DNA of 41,258 nt from Bacteroidota bacterium (GTDB lineage: Bacteria > Bacteroidota > Bacteroidia > Cytophagales > Cyclobacteriaceae). Made by a program: the position numbers and the translations under genes. Under the pieces are notes generated by a model that made no database searches, was not told the DNA's origin, and worked only from the letters and a program-made list of their open reading frames with translations. This document shows, piece after piece, positions 23,058 through 33,090 of the stretch. The number at the start of each line of letters is the position of its first letter. Position 1 is the first letter of the stretch. The DNA is taken from positions 1 through 41,258 of the forward strand of contig JAFDYT010000003.1 in NCBI GenBank assembly GCA_018266055.1, written 5' to 3'.

Positions 23058-25280
23058 TCAATTCCCCTTTTTTAATTGATCAAACTTGTTGACTTCCTGT
23101 TTTTTAGGGAAAGAGTTATTCCTGGTATCAATATCGGCCGTTTCCGCGTTGGGGTCAACTACAATGCTCACCACTTCTTTATACTTAACGAACACGCGGG
23201 TTACTTCCTGTTCATTTAATCGCCATACTTCCGCCGGAATTTTTTCAATTTCCTTTGTTCCATCTTTGTATGTCCATTCGATGACTATCGGACTGATCAG
23301 CCCTCCATTGTTTTTGAATTTCAATTGGTAGAGATTTTTGTTCTCCAGATTTTTACGCACGGCATTATCGTCAAGCCGGCTAAGGAATTGTCCATAGTTG
23401 GCGTCGGGGGTATTAATTACAGTGAGTGGCAGCGGGCCGTTGGTGAAATCATTCATCTTGCTATCCTTTTTGGTAGCAAGGTCACCGGGCTGCACGGTCA
23501 CGTTTTTCTTTTCGGGGTCAGCCACTTGCGTGTTGGTCTTGTACCACTTCACATCGTTGAGTTCGAGGTCAACATTTTCGGTACCGTAAAACCAACCTCT
23601 CCAAAACCAATCCAAATCCACTGCTGAAACATCTTCCAGCGTGCGGAATAAATCTGCAGGACGTGGATGTTTGTACTTCCAGCGGTTTGCGTATTCTTTG
23701 AAGGCGCGATCAAAAAGTTCATGCCCCATAATAGTTTCACGTAAAATGGTAAGCGCCACGGTAGGCTTCTGATAAAAGTTGGAGCCAAACGCCATGAGTC
23801 GCTCGTTGTCAGACGTAGTCATGACGGGTCGCATTGTATTTTTGTCGCCCTTCATATACGGCACAATATCTTTGGGTTGAGTATGATGGAATTGCGGATA
23901 GCGTTCCATTTCGGTTCGCGTTTGCAAAAACGTGTTAAGCCCTTCGTCCATCCACATCCACTGACGTTCATCTGAACTTACGATCATAGGGAAATAGTTG
24001 TGGCCTACTTCGTGAACGATCGTGCCGATCATTCCGGCTTTAGCGCCATCGCTCATCTTTCCGTTGCGCGGACGACCGCCATTGAAGCTGATCATCGGAA
24101 ACTCCATTCCAATATTAGAAGTGTTCACAGAGATCGCCACGGGATAGGGATAATCAAATGTGTTTTTCGAATATACCTCCACCGCATTTTTTACTGCTTT
24201 CGTCGATTCTTCTGTCCAGGTAGGCAAACCTTCTTTTGGATAAAAGGACATCGCCAGAAGCGTATTGGTCGGTAGCTTTACGGCTTGCACATCCCAAATG
24301 AATTTGCGTGAGCTTGCGTAGGCTACATCACGCACGTTGTCCGCCTGAAAGCGCCATGTTTTTTTTGCCGTCGATTTTGTTTTCTCTTTCGAGCGAACTT
24401 CGTCTTCTGTAACTATAATCATTGGTTTATCAAACGACGACTTTGCCTTTTCAAACCGGTCGGCTTCCGTAGCCGAAAGAACTTCTTTGGCATTGGTGAG
24501 GCTTCCTGTACCGGCTACAATATGATCGGCCGGAACCGTCAGGTTTACTTTGTAATTTCCAAACTCAAGAGCAAACTCTCCAAGGCGCTGAAACTGTTTG
24601 TTTTGCCAGCCTTCAAAGTCATCGTACTGGCACATGCGTGGAAACCAATGAGCAATCAAATACACATTGTTATTGTCTTCGGGAAAATGCTCATACCCTT
24701 CTCGCGATAAAATGAACATGCTGCGATCGGTGATGGCATAACTCCACGCGACGTTAAATGAAAAATTTTCCCCGGACTTAATGGGAGTGCTCAGGTCAAT
24801 GCGCATCATCGTGCCATTGATTGTTACCGGCAAAGGCTTACCGGTTTTGTCTGTTACAGAATTGATGGTATAGCCAGCCTTAAACTCCACCGGACGAACA
24901 AGGTACTGCATGGTAAGCCCTGTGAGTGTGTCGCGTAGGTTTCCAAAGGCGCTTCCGAAGTCTTCGCCCTCTTTTTTATTTACGTTTTGGTCCAATTGAA
25001 GCCAAAGAAAGGTAAGGGTCTCCGGCGAATTGTTGTAGTAAGTGATTGTTTCTTTACCATTGAGTTGATTGGCTGGCTCGTCAATCTCAGCATCAATGGT
25101 ATAGTCTGCTTTTTGCTGCCAGTATTTAGGACCCGGAGCTCCAGAACCTGAGCGGTATTCATTGGGTGTTGGGAGCAGATAATCCAACTGCTCGAATTTG
25201 CCCTGCCATTTTTTTTGTTCCTGAGCGTTGCTTTGAATAAAAACAAAAGCGCCAAAGAGAAGTAGAAGAAGTCTTTTCAT
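23058..25280 (-). CDS. M1 family zinc metallopeptidase
   Basis: This exported aminopeptidase-like protein has 740 residues. The signal peptide (MKRLLLLLFGAFVFIQSNAQ) is followed by a beta N-terminal domain. The zinc site is HEVGH near residue 422 with the third ligand Glu after exactly 18 residues (in WMDEGLN), the M1 spacing. The exopeptidase motif normally written GxMEN is here GMEFP (in NIGMEFPMISFNGG), a form I associate with a Bacteroidota M1 subgroup. The C-terminal part is long and partly low-complexity (DPEKKNVTVQPGD). It probably acts on peptides in the periplasm. The gene is monocistronic, ending at the shared terminator. Confidence 0.92.
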   Translation of the reverse strand: MKRLLLLLFGAFVFIQSNAQEQKKWQGKFEQLDYLLPTPNEYRSGSGAPGPKYWQQKADYTIDAEIDEPANQLNGKETITYYNNSPETLTFLWLQLDQNVNKKEGEDFGSAFGNLRDTLTGLTMQYLVRPVEFKAGYTINSVTDKTGKPLPVTINGTMMRIDLSTPIKSGENFSFNVAWSYAITDRSMFILSREGYEHFPEDNNNVYLIAHWFPRMCQYDDFEGWQNKQFQRLGEFALEFGNYKVNLTVPADHIVAGTGSLTNAKEVLSATEADRFEKAKSSFDKPMIIVTEDEVRSKEKTKSTAKKTWRFQADNVRDVAYASSRKFIWDVQAVKLPTNTLLAMSFYPKEGLPTWTEESTKAVKNAVEVYSKNTFDYPYPVAISVNTSNIGMEFPMISFNGGRPRNGKMSDGAKAGMIGTIVHEVGHNYFPMIVSSDERQWMWMDEGLNTFLQTRTEMERYPQFHHTQPKDIVPYMKGDKNTMRPVMTTSDNERLMAFGSNFYQKPTVALTILRETIMGHELFDRAFKEYANRWKYKHPRPADLFRTLEDVSAVDLDWFWRGWFYGTENVDLELNDVKWYKTNTQVADPEKKNVTVQPGDLATKKDSKMNDFTNGPLPLTVINTPDANYGQFLSRLDDNAVRKNLENKNLYQLKFKNNGGLISPIVIEWTYKDGTKEIEKIPAEVWRLNEQEVTRVFVKYKEVVSIVVDPNAETADIDTRNNSFPKKQEVNKFDQLKKGN

Positions 25281-25346
25281 CGTAATCGAATTTGAATTAA
25301 AAGTACAAATTCAGATTCAGATAAAAATAGTGTAGTAGATGGACGG

Positions 25347-26633
25347 CTAGCCGATCGGGGCTAATACTGGCATCGATATAGCAAAGGTACTACCCTGTCG
25401 TGGGGTAGACGTAAGGTGAACTGTACCTGAAAGTTTGGCTAAGGTTTCTTTAACAATATAAAGGCCAAGGCCAGAGCCCTGAGAGGATTCATTACCACGA
25501 TAAAACATTTCGAAAACTTTCGCTTGAAACTCTGGCGCGATTCCTTGTCCGTTATCTTCCACATACACAGAAAACGAGGTGGGTGTTTGCAAGTGATGTA
25601 TCCGGATGTACTTTCTTTCCTTGCGCTGGTCGTGGTAGCGAATGGCGTTAGCAATCAGATTACTCAGCACTACCTGGAGCCGCGTAGGATCGTTAATGAT
25701 CACGAGGTGCGATGGTATGTCGTTCACAAACTCAATCCCCCTTGCATCGCTGCTGTATTTGAGCGATTCCCATATTTCATCAATCATGGGGGCGAGATGA
25801 ACATTCTCTTGTACTATTTGAAGTCGGTTGTTGCGGGAATAGTCCGTAATGTCTTTGATGAATTTATCCAGTGCCGACATGCGAGTACTCATCATGCGAT
25901 GGTAGTTCTGCATTTCCTTAAGCTCGCTTGTATTCTCCGCAAGTTTTAGCAAACCCAACACAGAAAGCAGTGGAGCGCGCAAATCATGTGAAGTGCTATA
26001 GACAAACCGGTCGAGCTCGTCGTTCAGTTTCTCAAGCTGCTTGTTGCTTTCGATAAGCTGCCGCGAACTGTATTGATTTAATGTGATTAGCAAATACACT
26101 GCCATGACGCAAACCGGAAAGGCAATCATAAAATTGATTATTAATGAATACCGCTGGTAAGTTTCAGGATAATTCCGAAAAGGAAGGAAGGAGTAATTTC
26201 CCACCACTGATATTGCAAAGAATACAAAACTCAACACGGCAAAACTAACGGCCACTTTTCGCTGCGCATAATTAAACACAGCAAAAGCACCCAGTGAAAT
26301 TGGAATAAAGAAGATAAACGAGCCTGTCTCTTTGCTTTCGCTTGAAGAAATTAAAAACAACAATAAATTGAGCGTTGGGAAAAGAATATAATTGGCCAGG
26401 CAGTGATTTCTCAACCTGTGAAGTACCAGCGAATAAGCAATCAGCACAAAGGCAAAGCTGAAAACCACCACGGATTGCGTGAAGCCATACGGTAGATCGA
26501 GTATAAGGTAAAAGAAGATAATGACTAGGGCCAACAACGCGTAATGCCCCGAGAGCATAACCTGCCTGTATTCATTACGTGATTCTATATAAACTCCTTT
26601 GCCAATTATCAGATTCCGGATTACCCTTTTCAT
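25347..26633 (-). CDS. Membrane sensor histidine kinase (orphan)
   Basis: The 428-residue product has six to seven membrane helices in the first 190 residues and no large periplasmic domain, so it may sense something within the membrane. A short coiled segment (ESNKQLEKLNDELDRF) leads to the HisKA phosphorylation site STSHDLRAPL near residue 216. The ATPase domain has an N-box (NLIANAIRYH), a G1 box (VEDNGQGI), an F-box (FEMFYRG) and a G2 box (GSGLGLYI). There is no receiver domain and no response regulator beside it. ATG 26633 is preferred to a TTG four codons upstream. Confidence 0.92.
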   Translation of the reverse strand: MKRVIRNLIIGKGVYIESRNEYRQVMLSGHYALLALVIIFFYLILDLPYGFTQSVVVFSFAFVLIAYSLVLHRLRNHCLANYILFPTLNLLLFLISSSESKETGSFIFFIPISLGAFAVFNYAQRKVAVSFAVLSFVFFAISVVGNYSFLPFRNYPETYQRYSLIINFMIAFPVCVMAVYLLITLNQYSSRQLIESNKQLEKLNDELDRFVYSTSHDLRAPLLSVLGLLKLAENTSELKEMQNYHRMMSTRMSALDKFIKDITDYSRNNRLQIVQENVHLAPMIDEIWESLKYSSDARGIEFVNDIPSHLVIINDPTRLQVVLSNLIANAIRYHDQRKERKYIRIHHLQTPTSFSVYVEDNGQGIAPEFQAKVFEMFYRGNESSQGSGLGLYIVKETLAKLSGTVHLTSTPRQGSTFAISMPVLAPIG

Positions 26634-26655
26634 CGCTTCACACAAAATTTCGATG

Positions 26656-26663
26656 CAAAAATA
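26656..26663 (-). promoter_or_regulatory. -7 box before the histidine kinase gene
   Basis: TATTTTTG on the minus strand is a perfect TAnnTTTG box. It predicts a start near 26649, 16 bases before ATG 26633. A CAA at 26690-26692 (TTG on the minus strand) is further upstream than usual (26 bases). Confidence 0.4.
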
Positions 26664-26759
26664 AAAGGAGTGCTGCGGCCGGCTTTTAGCAAGTGGCCTC
26701 TTACGTTATCCGTGCAATGTTTTCGTTAAAAAATTCGGGAAATGAGAGCGAGGTCTTGT

Positions 26760-27269
26760 TTAAACCTCCAAATAGCCATCCGGCAGTTCGAGCTGAATCG
26801 TTTTCTTCGACTTATTTATACTTTTTATGAATGGCCCGTTCACCGGCACCAGTATTTCCTTCGATCCATGCAAGATCAAAATCAGCCGGTTAGGCCCATG
26901 ACTTTGCACTTCTTTTACTTTCCCGAGCTCGCCATGGTTCGCGTCAATCGCTTTAAAGTCAACTACCTCGTCATCATAAAATTCTCCGCGGGTAAGTTTA
27001 GCCCGTTCTTCCTTAGAAATGTAAAGACTTCCACCTTTCAGCGCCGAAGCCTCTTCCAGGGTATCCACACTTTGTAGCTTGATGAATGGTTTCAGGGCTT
27101 GTCCCGAGATAGCCTCGATAGAGTAAGGAACAAAGCTCCCGTTTAATTCAATCATTACGACGGAATGGTCGGCCAAATCAATGTCACTATCCATCATAGC
27201 CGTGACTTCTCCCTTCAGACCGTGGGTTTTAGCGATGTACCCTACTTTTATAAGTGACTTTATATTCAT
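26760..27269 (-). CDS. rimM: Ribosome maturation factor RimM
   Basis: RimM binds S19 and helps assemble the head of the 30S subunit. The 169-residue product has the N-terminal beta-barrel motif KVGYIAKTHGLKGEVTA (residues 8-24) and the C-terminal PRC-like domain with GELGKVKEVQSHGPNRLILI and ILVPVNGPFIKSIN. It lies downstream of rpsP, as in many bacteria, but trmD, the usual next gene, is absent; 126 bases later a histidine kinase gene follows. A strong hairpin with a U tract separates it from rpsP. Confidence 0.93.
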   Translation of the reverse strand: MNIKSLIKVGYIAKTHGLKGEVTAMMDSDIDLADHSVVMIELNGSFVPYSIEAISGQALKPFIKLQSVDTLEEASALKGGSLYISKEERAKLTRGEFYDDEVVDFKAIDANHGELGKVKEVQSHGPNRLILILHGSKEILVPVNGPFIKSINKSKKTIQLELPDGYLEV

Positions 27270-27274
27270 TTATC

Positions 27275-27310
27275 AAAAATAAAAATGCCAACACAAAGTG
27301 CTGGCATTTT
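27275..27310 (-). terminator. Terminator-like hairpin between rpsP and rimM
   Basis: AAAATGCCA (27282-27290) and TGGCATTTT (27302-27310) form a 9-bp stem that extends inward through CAC/GTG. On the minus strand it is followed by a T-rich run (27275-27281) only six bases before the rimM start. It should end or attenuate rpsP transcripts before rimM. Confidence 0.8.
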
Positions 27311-27330
27311 ACGCTATCAGTGAGTGAAAA

Positions 27331-27840
27331 TTATGCTTGCGGCTCAGCAGCGGGAGCTTCAGCCTCTGCGGCAGGAGCTTCAGCTACAACGGCCTTCTTG
27401 CGAATGGCTTCGGCGCGCGCTTCTTTCACTTTTGTTTCTGCTTCTTTGCGTGCCTTGGCTTTTTCAGCCTTCGACTTCGCTACGCTATCAATTTTAGACT
27501 GAATCTTGGCTTCTTTGGTTTTCAACCATTCCGCCAACTTCGTATCGGCTTGCTCTTGCGTGATGGCGCCTTTGTTAACACCAATTTGCAAGTGTCTTTT
27601 GTACAAAATTCCGCGGTATGACAACACGGCACGGATAGTATCTGAAGGTTGCGCACCGTTCATCAACCAATGAAACGCTCTGTCGTCTTTAAGTTCGATG
27701 GAAGCTGGAACAGTCAATGGATTGTATGTCCCGATCTTTTCGATAAATCTGCCATCACGTGGCGATCTTGCATCTGCCACTACTACATCGTACATGGCTA
27801 GTTTTTTCCTGCCCCTGCGGGCCAATCTGATTTTTACCAT
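27331..27840 (-). CDS. rpsP: 30S ribosomal protein S16 with long C-terminal tail
   Basis: S16 is a structural and assembly protein of the small subunit. Residues 1-80 are canonical ([13 protein letters not shown], then [20 protein letters not shown] and the GAQPSDTIR segment). The chain then continues for about 85 residues: a charged helical stretch rich in Lys, Ala and Glu, ending in [17 protein letters not shown]. coli S16 is only about 82 residues. Long tails of this kind are common in Bacteroidota S16; what they do is not known. A good promoter lies upstream at 27886-27915. Confidence 0.95.
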   Translation of the reverse strand: MVKIRLARRGRKKLAMYDVVVADARSPRDGRFIEKIGTYNPLTVPASIELKDDRAFHWLMNGAQPSDTIRAVLSYRGILYKRHLQIGVNKGAITQEQADTKLAEWLKTKEAKIQSKIDSVAKSKAEKAKARKEAETKVKEARAEAIRKKAVVAEAPAAEAEAPAAEPQA

Positions 27841-27885
27841 TTGTTAGGTTTTAATGTTGGATCTCGTCCGTTTTTAAAAGGATTG

Positions 27886-27915
27886 CAAAAGTAAGGCTTT
27901 TTTCTAACCTGGCAA
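27886..27915 (-). promoter_or_regulatory. rpsP promoter
   Basis: On the minus strand, TTG (27913-27915), 19 bases and TACTTTTG (27886-27893) match the Bacteroidota consensus fully. The predicted start near 27879 gives a 39-base leader. Confidence 0.72.
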
Positions 27916-27988
27916 CCTCTACTTCCAATCTTATTCAAAATAAGAGATCGTTGCGGCAATCAAATTGCTGCCCAGTGAGTTAAAACGA

Positions 27989-28018
27989 TTGAAGAGATAT
28001 TCTTAGTTAGTAAATTTG
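27989..28018 (+). promoter_or_regulatory. sucA promoter, distal
   Basis: TTG (27989-27991), 19 bases and TAAATTTG (28011-28018) match the consensus. The start near 28025 would give a leader of about 63 bases before sucA. Confidence 0.68.
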
Positions 28019-28059
28019 CTTAAACGATTATTAAGTTTTAATATTTATGACCTTTTTTT

Positions 28060-28067
28060 TAGGTTTG
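28060..28067 (+). promoter_or_regulatory. sucA second -7 box, proximal
   Basis: TAGGTTTG is a perfect TAnnTTTG box 21 bases before ATG 28088 and would give a 14-base leader. It has no TTG at the usual distance, so the distal promoter is the stronger candidate. Confidence 0.35.
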
Positions 28068-28087
28068 ATTCCCTTTCACAATAAACT

Positions 28088-30799
28088 ATGGACAAATACT
28101 CCTACATCTCCAACGCTGACGTAAGTTATATCGATCAGCTTTACCAGAATTACAGAGAAAACCCGACGGCGGTAGATCCTACCTGGCAAAAGTTTTTTGA
28201 GGGATACGACTTCTCAAGCCAGCGCTTTGGCGAAAACGGCCACGGCTCGTCTGAAGGCGGTAATATTAAAGAGACGTATGTGCGAACGCTGATTTTTGCA
28301 TACCGCTCTTTTGGCCACCTGAAGTCAAACACGAATCCCGTGCGCGAGCGCCGCGACCACGGAGTTAATTTAAGCCATACCAACTTTGGCCTTACCGACG
28401 CTGATCTGGATACGGAGTTTGATGTGGCCGCCGAAATCGGAATGCCCAAGTCTTCCTTGCGTAAAATCATTGAACGGCTTAAAGTTCTGTATTTGGGCAC
28501 CATTGGTTTTGAATATAATTTCATCCGCAACGATGAAGTACGGGGCTGGTTTTTCAATAAGATAGAAAAGGAATATTTTAACTATAACCCCAGCCAGGAC
28601 GAAAAGAAGCGGATTCTGAGCAAACTCAACGAAGCCGTCGTTTTTGAAAACTTCCTTCATACCAAATTCTTAGGCCAGAAGCGCTTTTCGCTGGAGGGCG
28701 GAGAAAATACCATTCCCGCGTTACAGACTATTATTAATAAGTCGGCCGAGCTGGGCGTAAAGGAGGCTGTGATCGGAATGGCCCACCGTGGCCGCTTGAA
28801 TGTGCTCACCAATATTCTTGGAAAAATATACGAGCAGATTTTCACAGAATTTGAAGGCAACATCAATCCAGACCTTACTATGGGTGATGGCGACGTGAAG
28901 TACCACCTCGGTTACTCCAGCCATATTGAAACGCCATCAGGAAATAAAATCTATTTAAAATTAACTCCCAACCCTTCGCACCTCGAAGCTGTCAACCCTC
29001 TTGTGGTGGGCTACACCCGCGGTCAGATTGACGACGAATATCAGGGCGACCTTACTAAAGCTTTATCAATACTCATTCACGGCGATGCCGCTGCCGCCGG
29101 TCAGGGAATTATGTATGAAGTAATTCAGATGTCGGGGTTGCCAGGATATACTACAGGTGGAACCATTCACTTCGTGATTAATAATCAGATCGGCTTCACC
29201 ACCGACTATGATGACGCCCGCACCAGCATTTATTGCACTGATATTTCTAAAATAGTTGATGCGCCCATTCTTCACGTGAATGGCGACGATGCCGAAGCAG
29301 TTACCTTCTGCGCAAATCTTGCCGTAGAATATCGCCAGAAGTTTGGCAAAGATATTTTCATCGATATGTTGTGCTACCGCCGTCACGGACACAATGAAAG
29401 CGATGAGCCCAAATTCACACAGCCCAAGCTTTACAATCTCATTGCAAAACATCCCAATCCGCGTGAAGTGTATGTAAAAAAATTGATCGAGCGTGGCGAT
29501 GTGGATGCTACACTGGCCGATGAACTCGACAAGAGCTTCCGCACACAACTTCAAGATCGCCTGAATGAGGTGAAGCAAAAGCCTCTTCCATACACTCCTC
29601 AAAAAATCGAAAACGAATGGGAGAAGCTCAGGAAATCAACTCCAGAAGATTTTGATCAGTCGCCTGACACAAGCGTCAAACAAGCGGTGATCGACAAAGT
29701 TGGAAAAGCGCTTACTACCATTCCGGAAGGATTTAAGCCGCTGAAGCAAATTGAAAAATTATTGAAGGACAGAAAGGCTGCCTTCTTTGATGATAAGATG
29801 CTTGGTTGGGCTGAAGCCGAACTTCTTGCCTACGGCTCTTTGCTCACGCAAAAAGTGCCTGTGCGTATGTCGGGACAAGATGTGAAACGCGGTACGTTCA
29901 GTCACCGCCACGCCTACCTGTTTGACTCAAATACCAACGAGCCGTATTGCAATATCGATCACATCGAAGAGGGGCAATTGAAATTTAATATTTACAACTC
30001 TCTGCTTTCAGAATACGGCGTACTCGGTTTTGAATATGGTTACGCCATGTCAAGCCCGCACGCGCTCGTGATTTGGGAAGCACAGTTTGGCGACTTTGCC
30101 AACGGTGCACAAGTAATGATCGATCAGTTTATTTCCAGCGCCGAATCAAAATGGCAGCGGATGAACGGGTTGGTGATGTTATTGCCGCATGGCTATGAGG
30201 GTCAGGGACCGGAGCACTCCAACGCAAGGCCAGAACGCTTCCTGCAACTTTCGGCAGAGTATAACATGGTGGTTTGTGTTCCTACCACGCCGGCCAACAT
30301 TTTCCATTTGCTGCGCCGCCAGGTAACGTGGGATTTCCGCAAGCCATGTATTGTGTTTTCGCCGAAATCATTACTTCGCCATCCATCGGTGGTATCGCCG
30401 ATAAAAGATTTCACGAAAGGCTCATTCCAGGAAGTGATTGACGACACCGAAGTGGACGCCAAGAATGTAAAGCGCGTGGTGTTGTGTACCGGAAAAATTT
30501 ACTACGACCTCGCCGAAGGAAGAGCAAAAAAGAAGACCAAAGACGTAGCAATCGTACGTGTAGAGCAGCTCCATCCGTTCCCTGAAAAGCAATTGAACGC
30601 TGTATTGAAAAAATATAAAGGCGCCAAGCTGACGTGGGTGCAGGAAGAGCCTGCCAACATGGGCTATTGGGGATTCATCCTCCGCTACATGCAAGGTCTC
30701 GAACTTATATCTCGTAAGGCAAGTGCCTCACCGGCTACTGGCTATTCAAAAGTGCATAAGGCCGAGCAGGAAAAAATCGTAAATCAGGCATTGGACTAA
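28088..30799 (+). CDS. sucA: 2-oxoglutarate dehydrogenase E1 component
   Basis: SucA is the thiamine-diphosphate enzyme that decarboxylates 2-oxoglutarate in the TCA cycle and passes the succinyl group to the E2 lipoyl arm. The product has 903 residues, near the usual 900-930. It shows the N-terminal E2-binding helix (SYIDQLYQNYRENPTAVDP), the active-site MAHRGRLNVL near residue 231, the TPP segment GDAAAAGQGIMYEV near 331, and the C-terminal transketolase domain with HGYEGQGPEHSNARPERFLQ. It is the first gene of the run sucA, sucB, M15 peptidase, deacylase. Confidence 0.97.
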   Translation: MDKYSYISNADVSYIDQLYQNYRENPTAVDPTWQKFFEGYDFSSQRFGENGHGSSEGGNIKETYVRTLIFAYRSFGHLKSNTNPVRERRDHGVNLSHTNFGLTDADLDTEFDVAAEIGMPKSSLRKIIERLKVLYLGTIGFEYNFIRNDEVRGWFFNKIEKEYFNYNPSQDEKKRILSKLNEAVVFENFLHTKFLGQKRFSLEGGENTIPALQTIINKSAELGVKEAVIGMAHRGRLNVLTNILGKIYEQIFTEFEGNINPDLTMGDGDVKYHLGYSSHIETPSGNKIYLKLTPNPSHLEAVNPLVVGYTRGQIDDEYQGDLTKALSILIHGDAAAAGQGIMYEVIQMSGLPGYTTGGTIHFVINNQIGFTTDYDDARTSIYCTDISKIVDAPILHVNGDDAEAVTFCANLAVEYRQKFGKDIFIDMLCYRRHGHNESDEPKFTQPKLYNLIAKHPNPREVYVKKLIERGDVDATLADELDKSFRTQLQDRLNEVKQKPLPYTPQKIENEWEKLRKSTPEDFDQSPDTSVKQAVIDKVGKALTTIPEGFKPLKQIEKLLKDRKAAFFDDKMLGWAEAELLAYGSLLTQKVPVRMSGQDVKRGTFSHRHAYLFDSNTNEPYCNIDHIEEGQLKFNIYNSLLSEYGVLGFEYGYAMSSPHALVIWEAQFGDFANGAQVMIDQFISSAESKWQRMNGLVMLLPHGYEGQGPEHSNARPERFLQLSAEYNMVVCVPTTPANIFHLLRRQVTWDFRKPCIVFSPKSLLRHPSVVSPIKDFTKGSFQEVIDDTEVDAKNVKRVVLCTGKIYYDLAEGRAKKKTKDVAIVRVEQLHPFPEKQLNAVLKKYKGAKLTWVQEEPANMGYWGFILRYMQGLELISRKASASPATGYSKVHKAEQEKIVNQALD

Positions 30800-30826
30800 G
30801 TGAAAAATCTTTTAATAAAAAATTGA

Positions 30827-32347
30827 ATGGCACAACAAGTTAAAGTACCTACCGTCGGCGAATCAATCACGGAAGTGACCATTGCCAACTGGCTAAAAAA
30901 AGATGGCGATACCGTGAAAATGGATGAAGTGATTGCGGAGCTTGAATCCGACAAAGCCACATTCGAACTCACTGCACCCCAAGCCGGTGTCTTAAAAATT
31001 GCAAAACAAAAAGGAGAGGTTGTGCCCATTGGTACCATCATCTGCGAGATCGCCAATGGCGCCGGAGCAACCGCCACCACTCCTGCCGAAACCAAATCAT
31101 CTACTACCACAGCTTCAAAACCTATGCAAACTACAGGAGCCATAAAAGAAATGAAAGTGCCTGCCGTAGGCGAATCCATCACGGAAGTGACGATATCGAC
31201 CTGGCTGAAAAAAGACGGAGACTTTGTAAAACTCGACGAAGTGCTCGCCGAAGTAGAATCCGACAAAGCCACGTTTGAATTGCCGGCCGAAGCCAACGGA
31301 ATTTTGCGCATCGTTGCTAAGGAAAAGACCACGTTACCTATTGGTGGACTCATTTGTAAAATTGAAGTGACCGAAGGCGCTCCGGCTACAACCACAGCAC
31401 CGGCAGCAAAAACCACAACGCCAGCTTCCACTCCATCGACAACCGTATCGTATGCTTCCGGCACGCCCTCACCGGCTGCCGCCAAAATCCTTGATGAAAA
31501 AGGAATTGCCTCATCGCAGGTAGCGGGCTCTGGCGTGGGCGGAAGAATCACGAAGGAAGACGCCGTAAAAGCTCAGGTTTCAACTCCTGCTAAAGAATCT
31601 AAGCCAGCTCCGGCACTCACACCGCCGGTCATCGCCTCGGGTGGAGCACGTACCGAGCGCAGAGAAAAAATGACATCGCTTCGCAAAACAATAGCGAAAC
31701 GTTTGGTAGCGGTGAAAAATGAAACTGCCATGCTCACTACTTTTAATGAAGTAGACATGAAGCCGGTGATGGATCTTCGCAGCAAATACAAAGATCAGTT
31801 TAAAGAAAAATACGGCGTGGGCCTTGGCTTTATGTCGTTCTTCACCAAAGCGATTTGTATTGCGCTGAAGGAATTCCCGGCTGTGAATGCATCCATAGAC
31901 AAAGACGAAATTGTTTACCACGATTATTGCGATGTGTCGATTGCAGTTTCCACCCCACGCGGGTTGGTGGTGCCTGTCATTCGCAATGCTGAGTCGCTGT
32001 CGTTTTCACAAATTGAAAGTGAAGTAGTTCGGTTAGCGACCAAAGGCCGCGATGGTAAACTCTCTATAGAAGAGATGACCGGCGGAACATTCTCGATCAC
32101 TAACGGTGGAGTGTTCGGCTCTATGCTCTCTACGCCGATCATCAATCCTCCGCAAGCTGCCATCCTTGGCATGCACAATATTGTAGAGCGTGCAGTGGTA
32201 CAAAAAGGTGAAGTGGTAGTTCGCCCGATTATGTATCTCGCACTTTCGTACGATCACCGCATCATCGATGGCCGTGAGTCGGTAAGCTTCCTGGTGCGTG
32301 TGAAAGAATTGCTCGAAGATCCGGGACGTCTGATCCTTGGCGTTTAA
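30827..32347 (+). CDS. sucB: 2-oxoglutarate dehydrogenase E2 (dihydrolipoyl succinyltransferase), two lipoyl domains
   Basis: The E2 core transfers succinyl groups to CoA. The 506-residue chain has two N-terminal lipoyl domains, about residues 3-77 and 106-180, each with the lipoylated Lys in ESDKATFEL. They are joined by Ala/Thr/Pro-rich linkers. An E3-binding domain ([14 protein letters not shown] and [16 protein letters not shown], near 213-250) follows, then the catalytic domain with [13 protein letters not shown] near 475. E. coli SucB has one lipoyl domain; two is an unusual but not unknown number. It starts 27 bases after sucA. The E3 gene is not in the window. Confidence 0.96.
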   Translation: MAQQVKVPTVGESITEVTIANWLKKDGDTVKMDEVIAELESDKATFELTAPQAGVLKIAKQKGEVVPIGTIICEIANGAGATATTPAETKSSTTTASKPMQTTGAIKEMKVPAVGESITEVTISTWLKKDGDFVKLDEVLAEVESDKATFELPAEANGILRIVAKEKTTLPIGGLICKIEVTEGAPATTTAPAAKTTTPASTPSTTVSYASGTPSPAAAKILDEKGIASSQVAGSGVGGRITKEDAVKAQVSTPAKESKPAPALTPPVIASGGARTERREKMTSLRKTIAKRLVAVKNETAMLTTFNEVDMKPVMDLRSKYKDQFKEKYGVGLGFMSFFTKAICIALKEFPAVNASIDKDEIVYHDYCDVSIAVSTPRGLVVPVIRNAESLSFSQIESEVVRLATKGRDGKLSIEEMTGGTFSITNGGVFGSMLSTPIINPPQAAILGMHNIVERAVVQKGEVVVRPIMYLALSYDHRIIDGRESVSFLVRVKELLEDPGRLILGV

Positions 32348-32357
32348 TTCCAGTGAA

Positions 32358-33068
32358 ATGAAATTCATCATACTTTTTTCTCTCGTATGTCTGAGTTTCA
32401 TTTCGCCACAGGTCGAAAAAAATTATTTGCTGGGTCGCTTCGATCCTGCCAAAGATGCAAGGTTTGTTCAGCTTACATCAGCTCATGCTCAGGGTAGCGC
32501 TTTAAATGGCTATCTCCGTAAGGAAGCCTTCGACGCATTTGAGAAAATGGCGGCTGCCGCCGGAAAAGATGGCGTCACGCTGACCATCATTTCGGCTACG
32601 CGAAATTTCGATTCTCAAAAAAAAATCTGGGAGAATAAGTGGAACGGAAAAACGAAGGTGGAAGGAAAGGATCTCACTACTATCACCGACCTTAATGAAC
32701 GAGCCCGACTGATTTTACTTTACAGTTCTATGCCGGGCTCCTCGCGCCATCACTGGGGCACAGACATGGATTTGAATTCTCTCGACAACAATTATTTTTC
32801 CTCCGGCGAAGGGTTGAAGATTTATCAATGGCTCACAAAACATGCAGCTGAGTTTGGCTTCTGCCAACCCTATACTTCGAAAGTCAACGGTCGCACTGGC
32901 TACGAAGAAGAAAAGTGGCACTGGTCATACCTTCCTTTATCAAAACCATTTCTGGAAGAGTACAACAAGCAAGTTTCTACTTCCGATATCACAGGATTTG
33001 CAGGGAGCGAAACTGCCGCCTCACTTCAGATAATTGCAAACTATGTGAACGGTGTGGCCTGCCGATAA
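32358..33068 (+). CDS. M15 family D-Ala-D-Ala carboxypeptidase-like peptidase
   Basis: The 236-residue product has a short N-terminal signal (MKFIILFSLVCLSFISP) and a VanY-type M15 domain. The zinc and catalytic motifs are present: SSRHHWGTDMDLN (His and Asp ligands) near residue 131 and EKWHWSY near residue 190. Such enzymes trim the terminal D-Ala or other D-residues of peptidoglycan stem peptides. ATG 32358 is used; the frame extends to 32337 inside sucB. It starts 10 bases after the sucB stop and so is probably transcribed with sucAB, an odd partnership. Confidence 0.88.
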   Translation: MKFIILFSLVCLSFISPQVEKNYLLGRFDPAKDARFVQLTSAHAQGSALNGYLRKEAFDAFEKMAAAAGKDGVTLTIISATRNFDSQKKIWENKWNGKTKVEGKDLTTITDLNERARLILLYSSMPGSSRHHWGTDMDLNSLDNNYFSSGEGLKIYQWLTKHAAEFGFCQPYTSKVNGRTGYEEEKWHWSYLPLSKPFLEEYNKQVSTSDITGFAGSETAASLQIIANYVNGVACR

Positions 33069-33090
33069 ACGTTTTTTAGTAGCTTTATTC

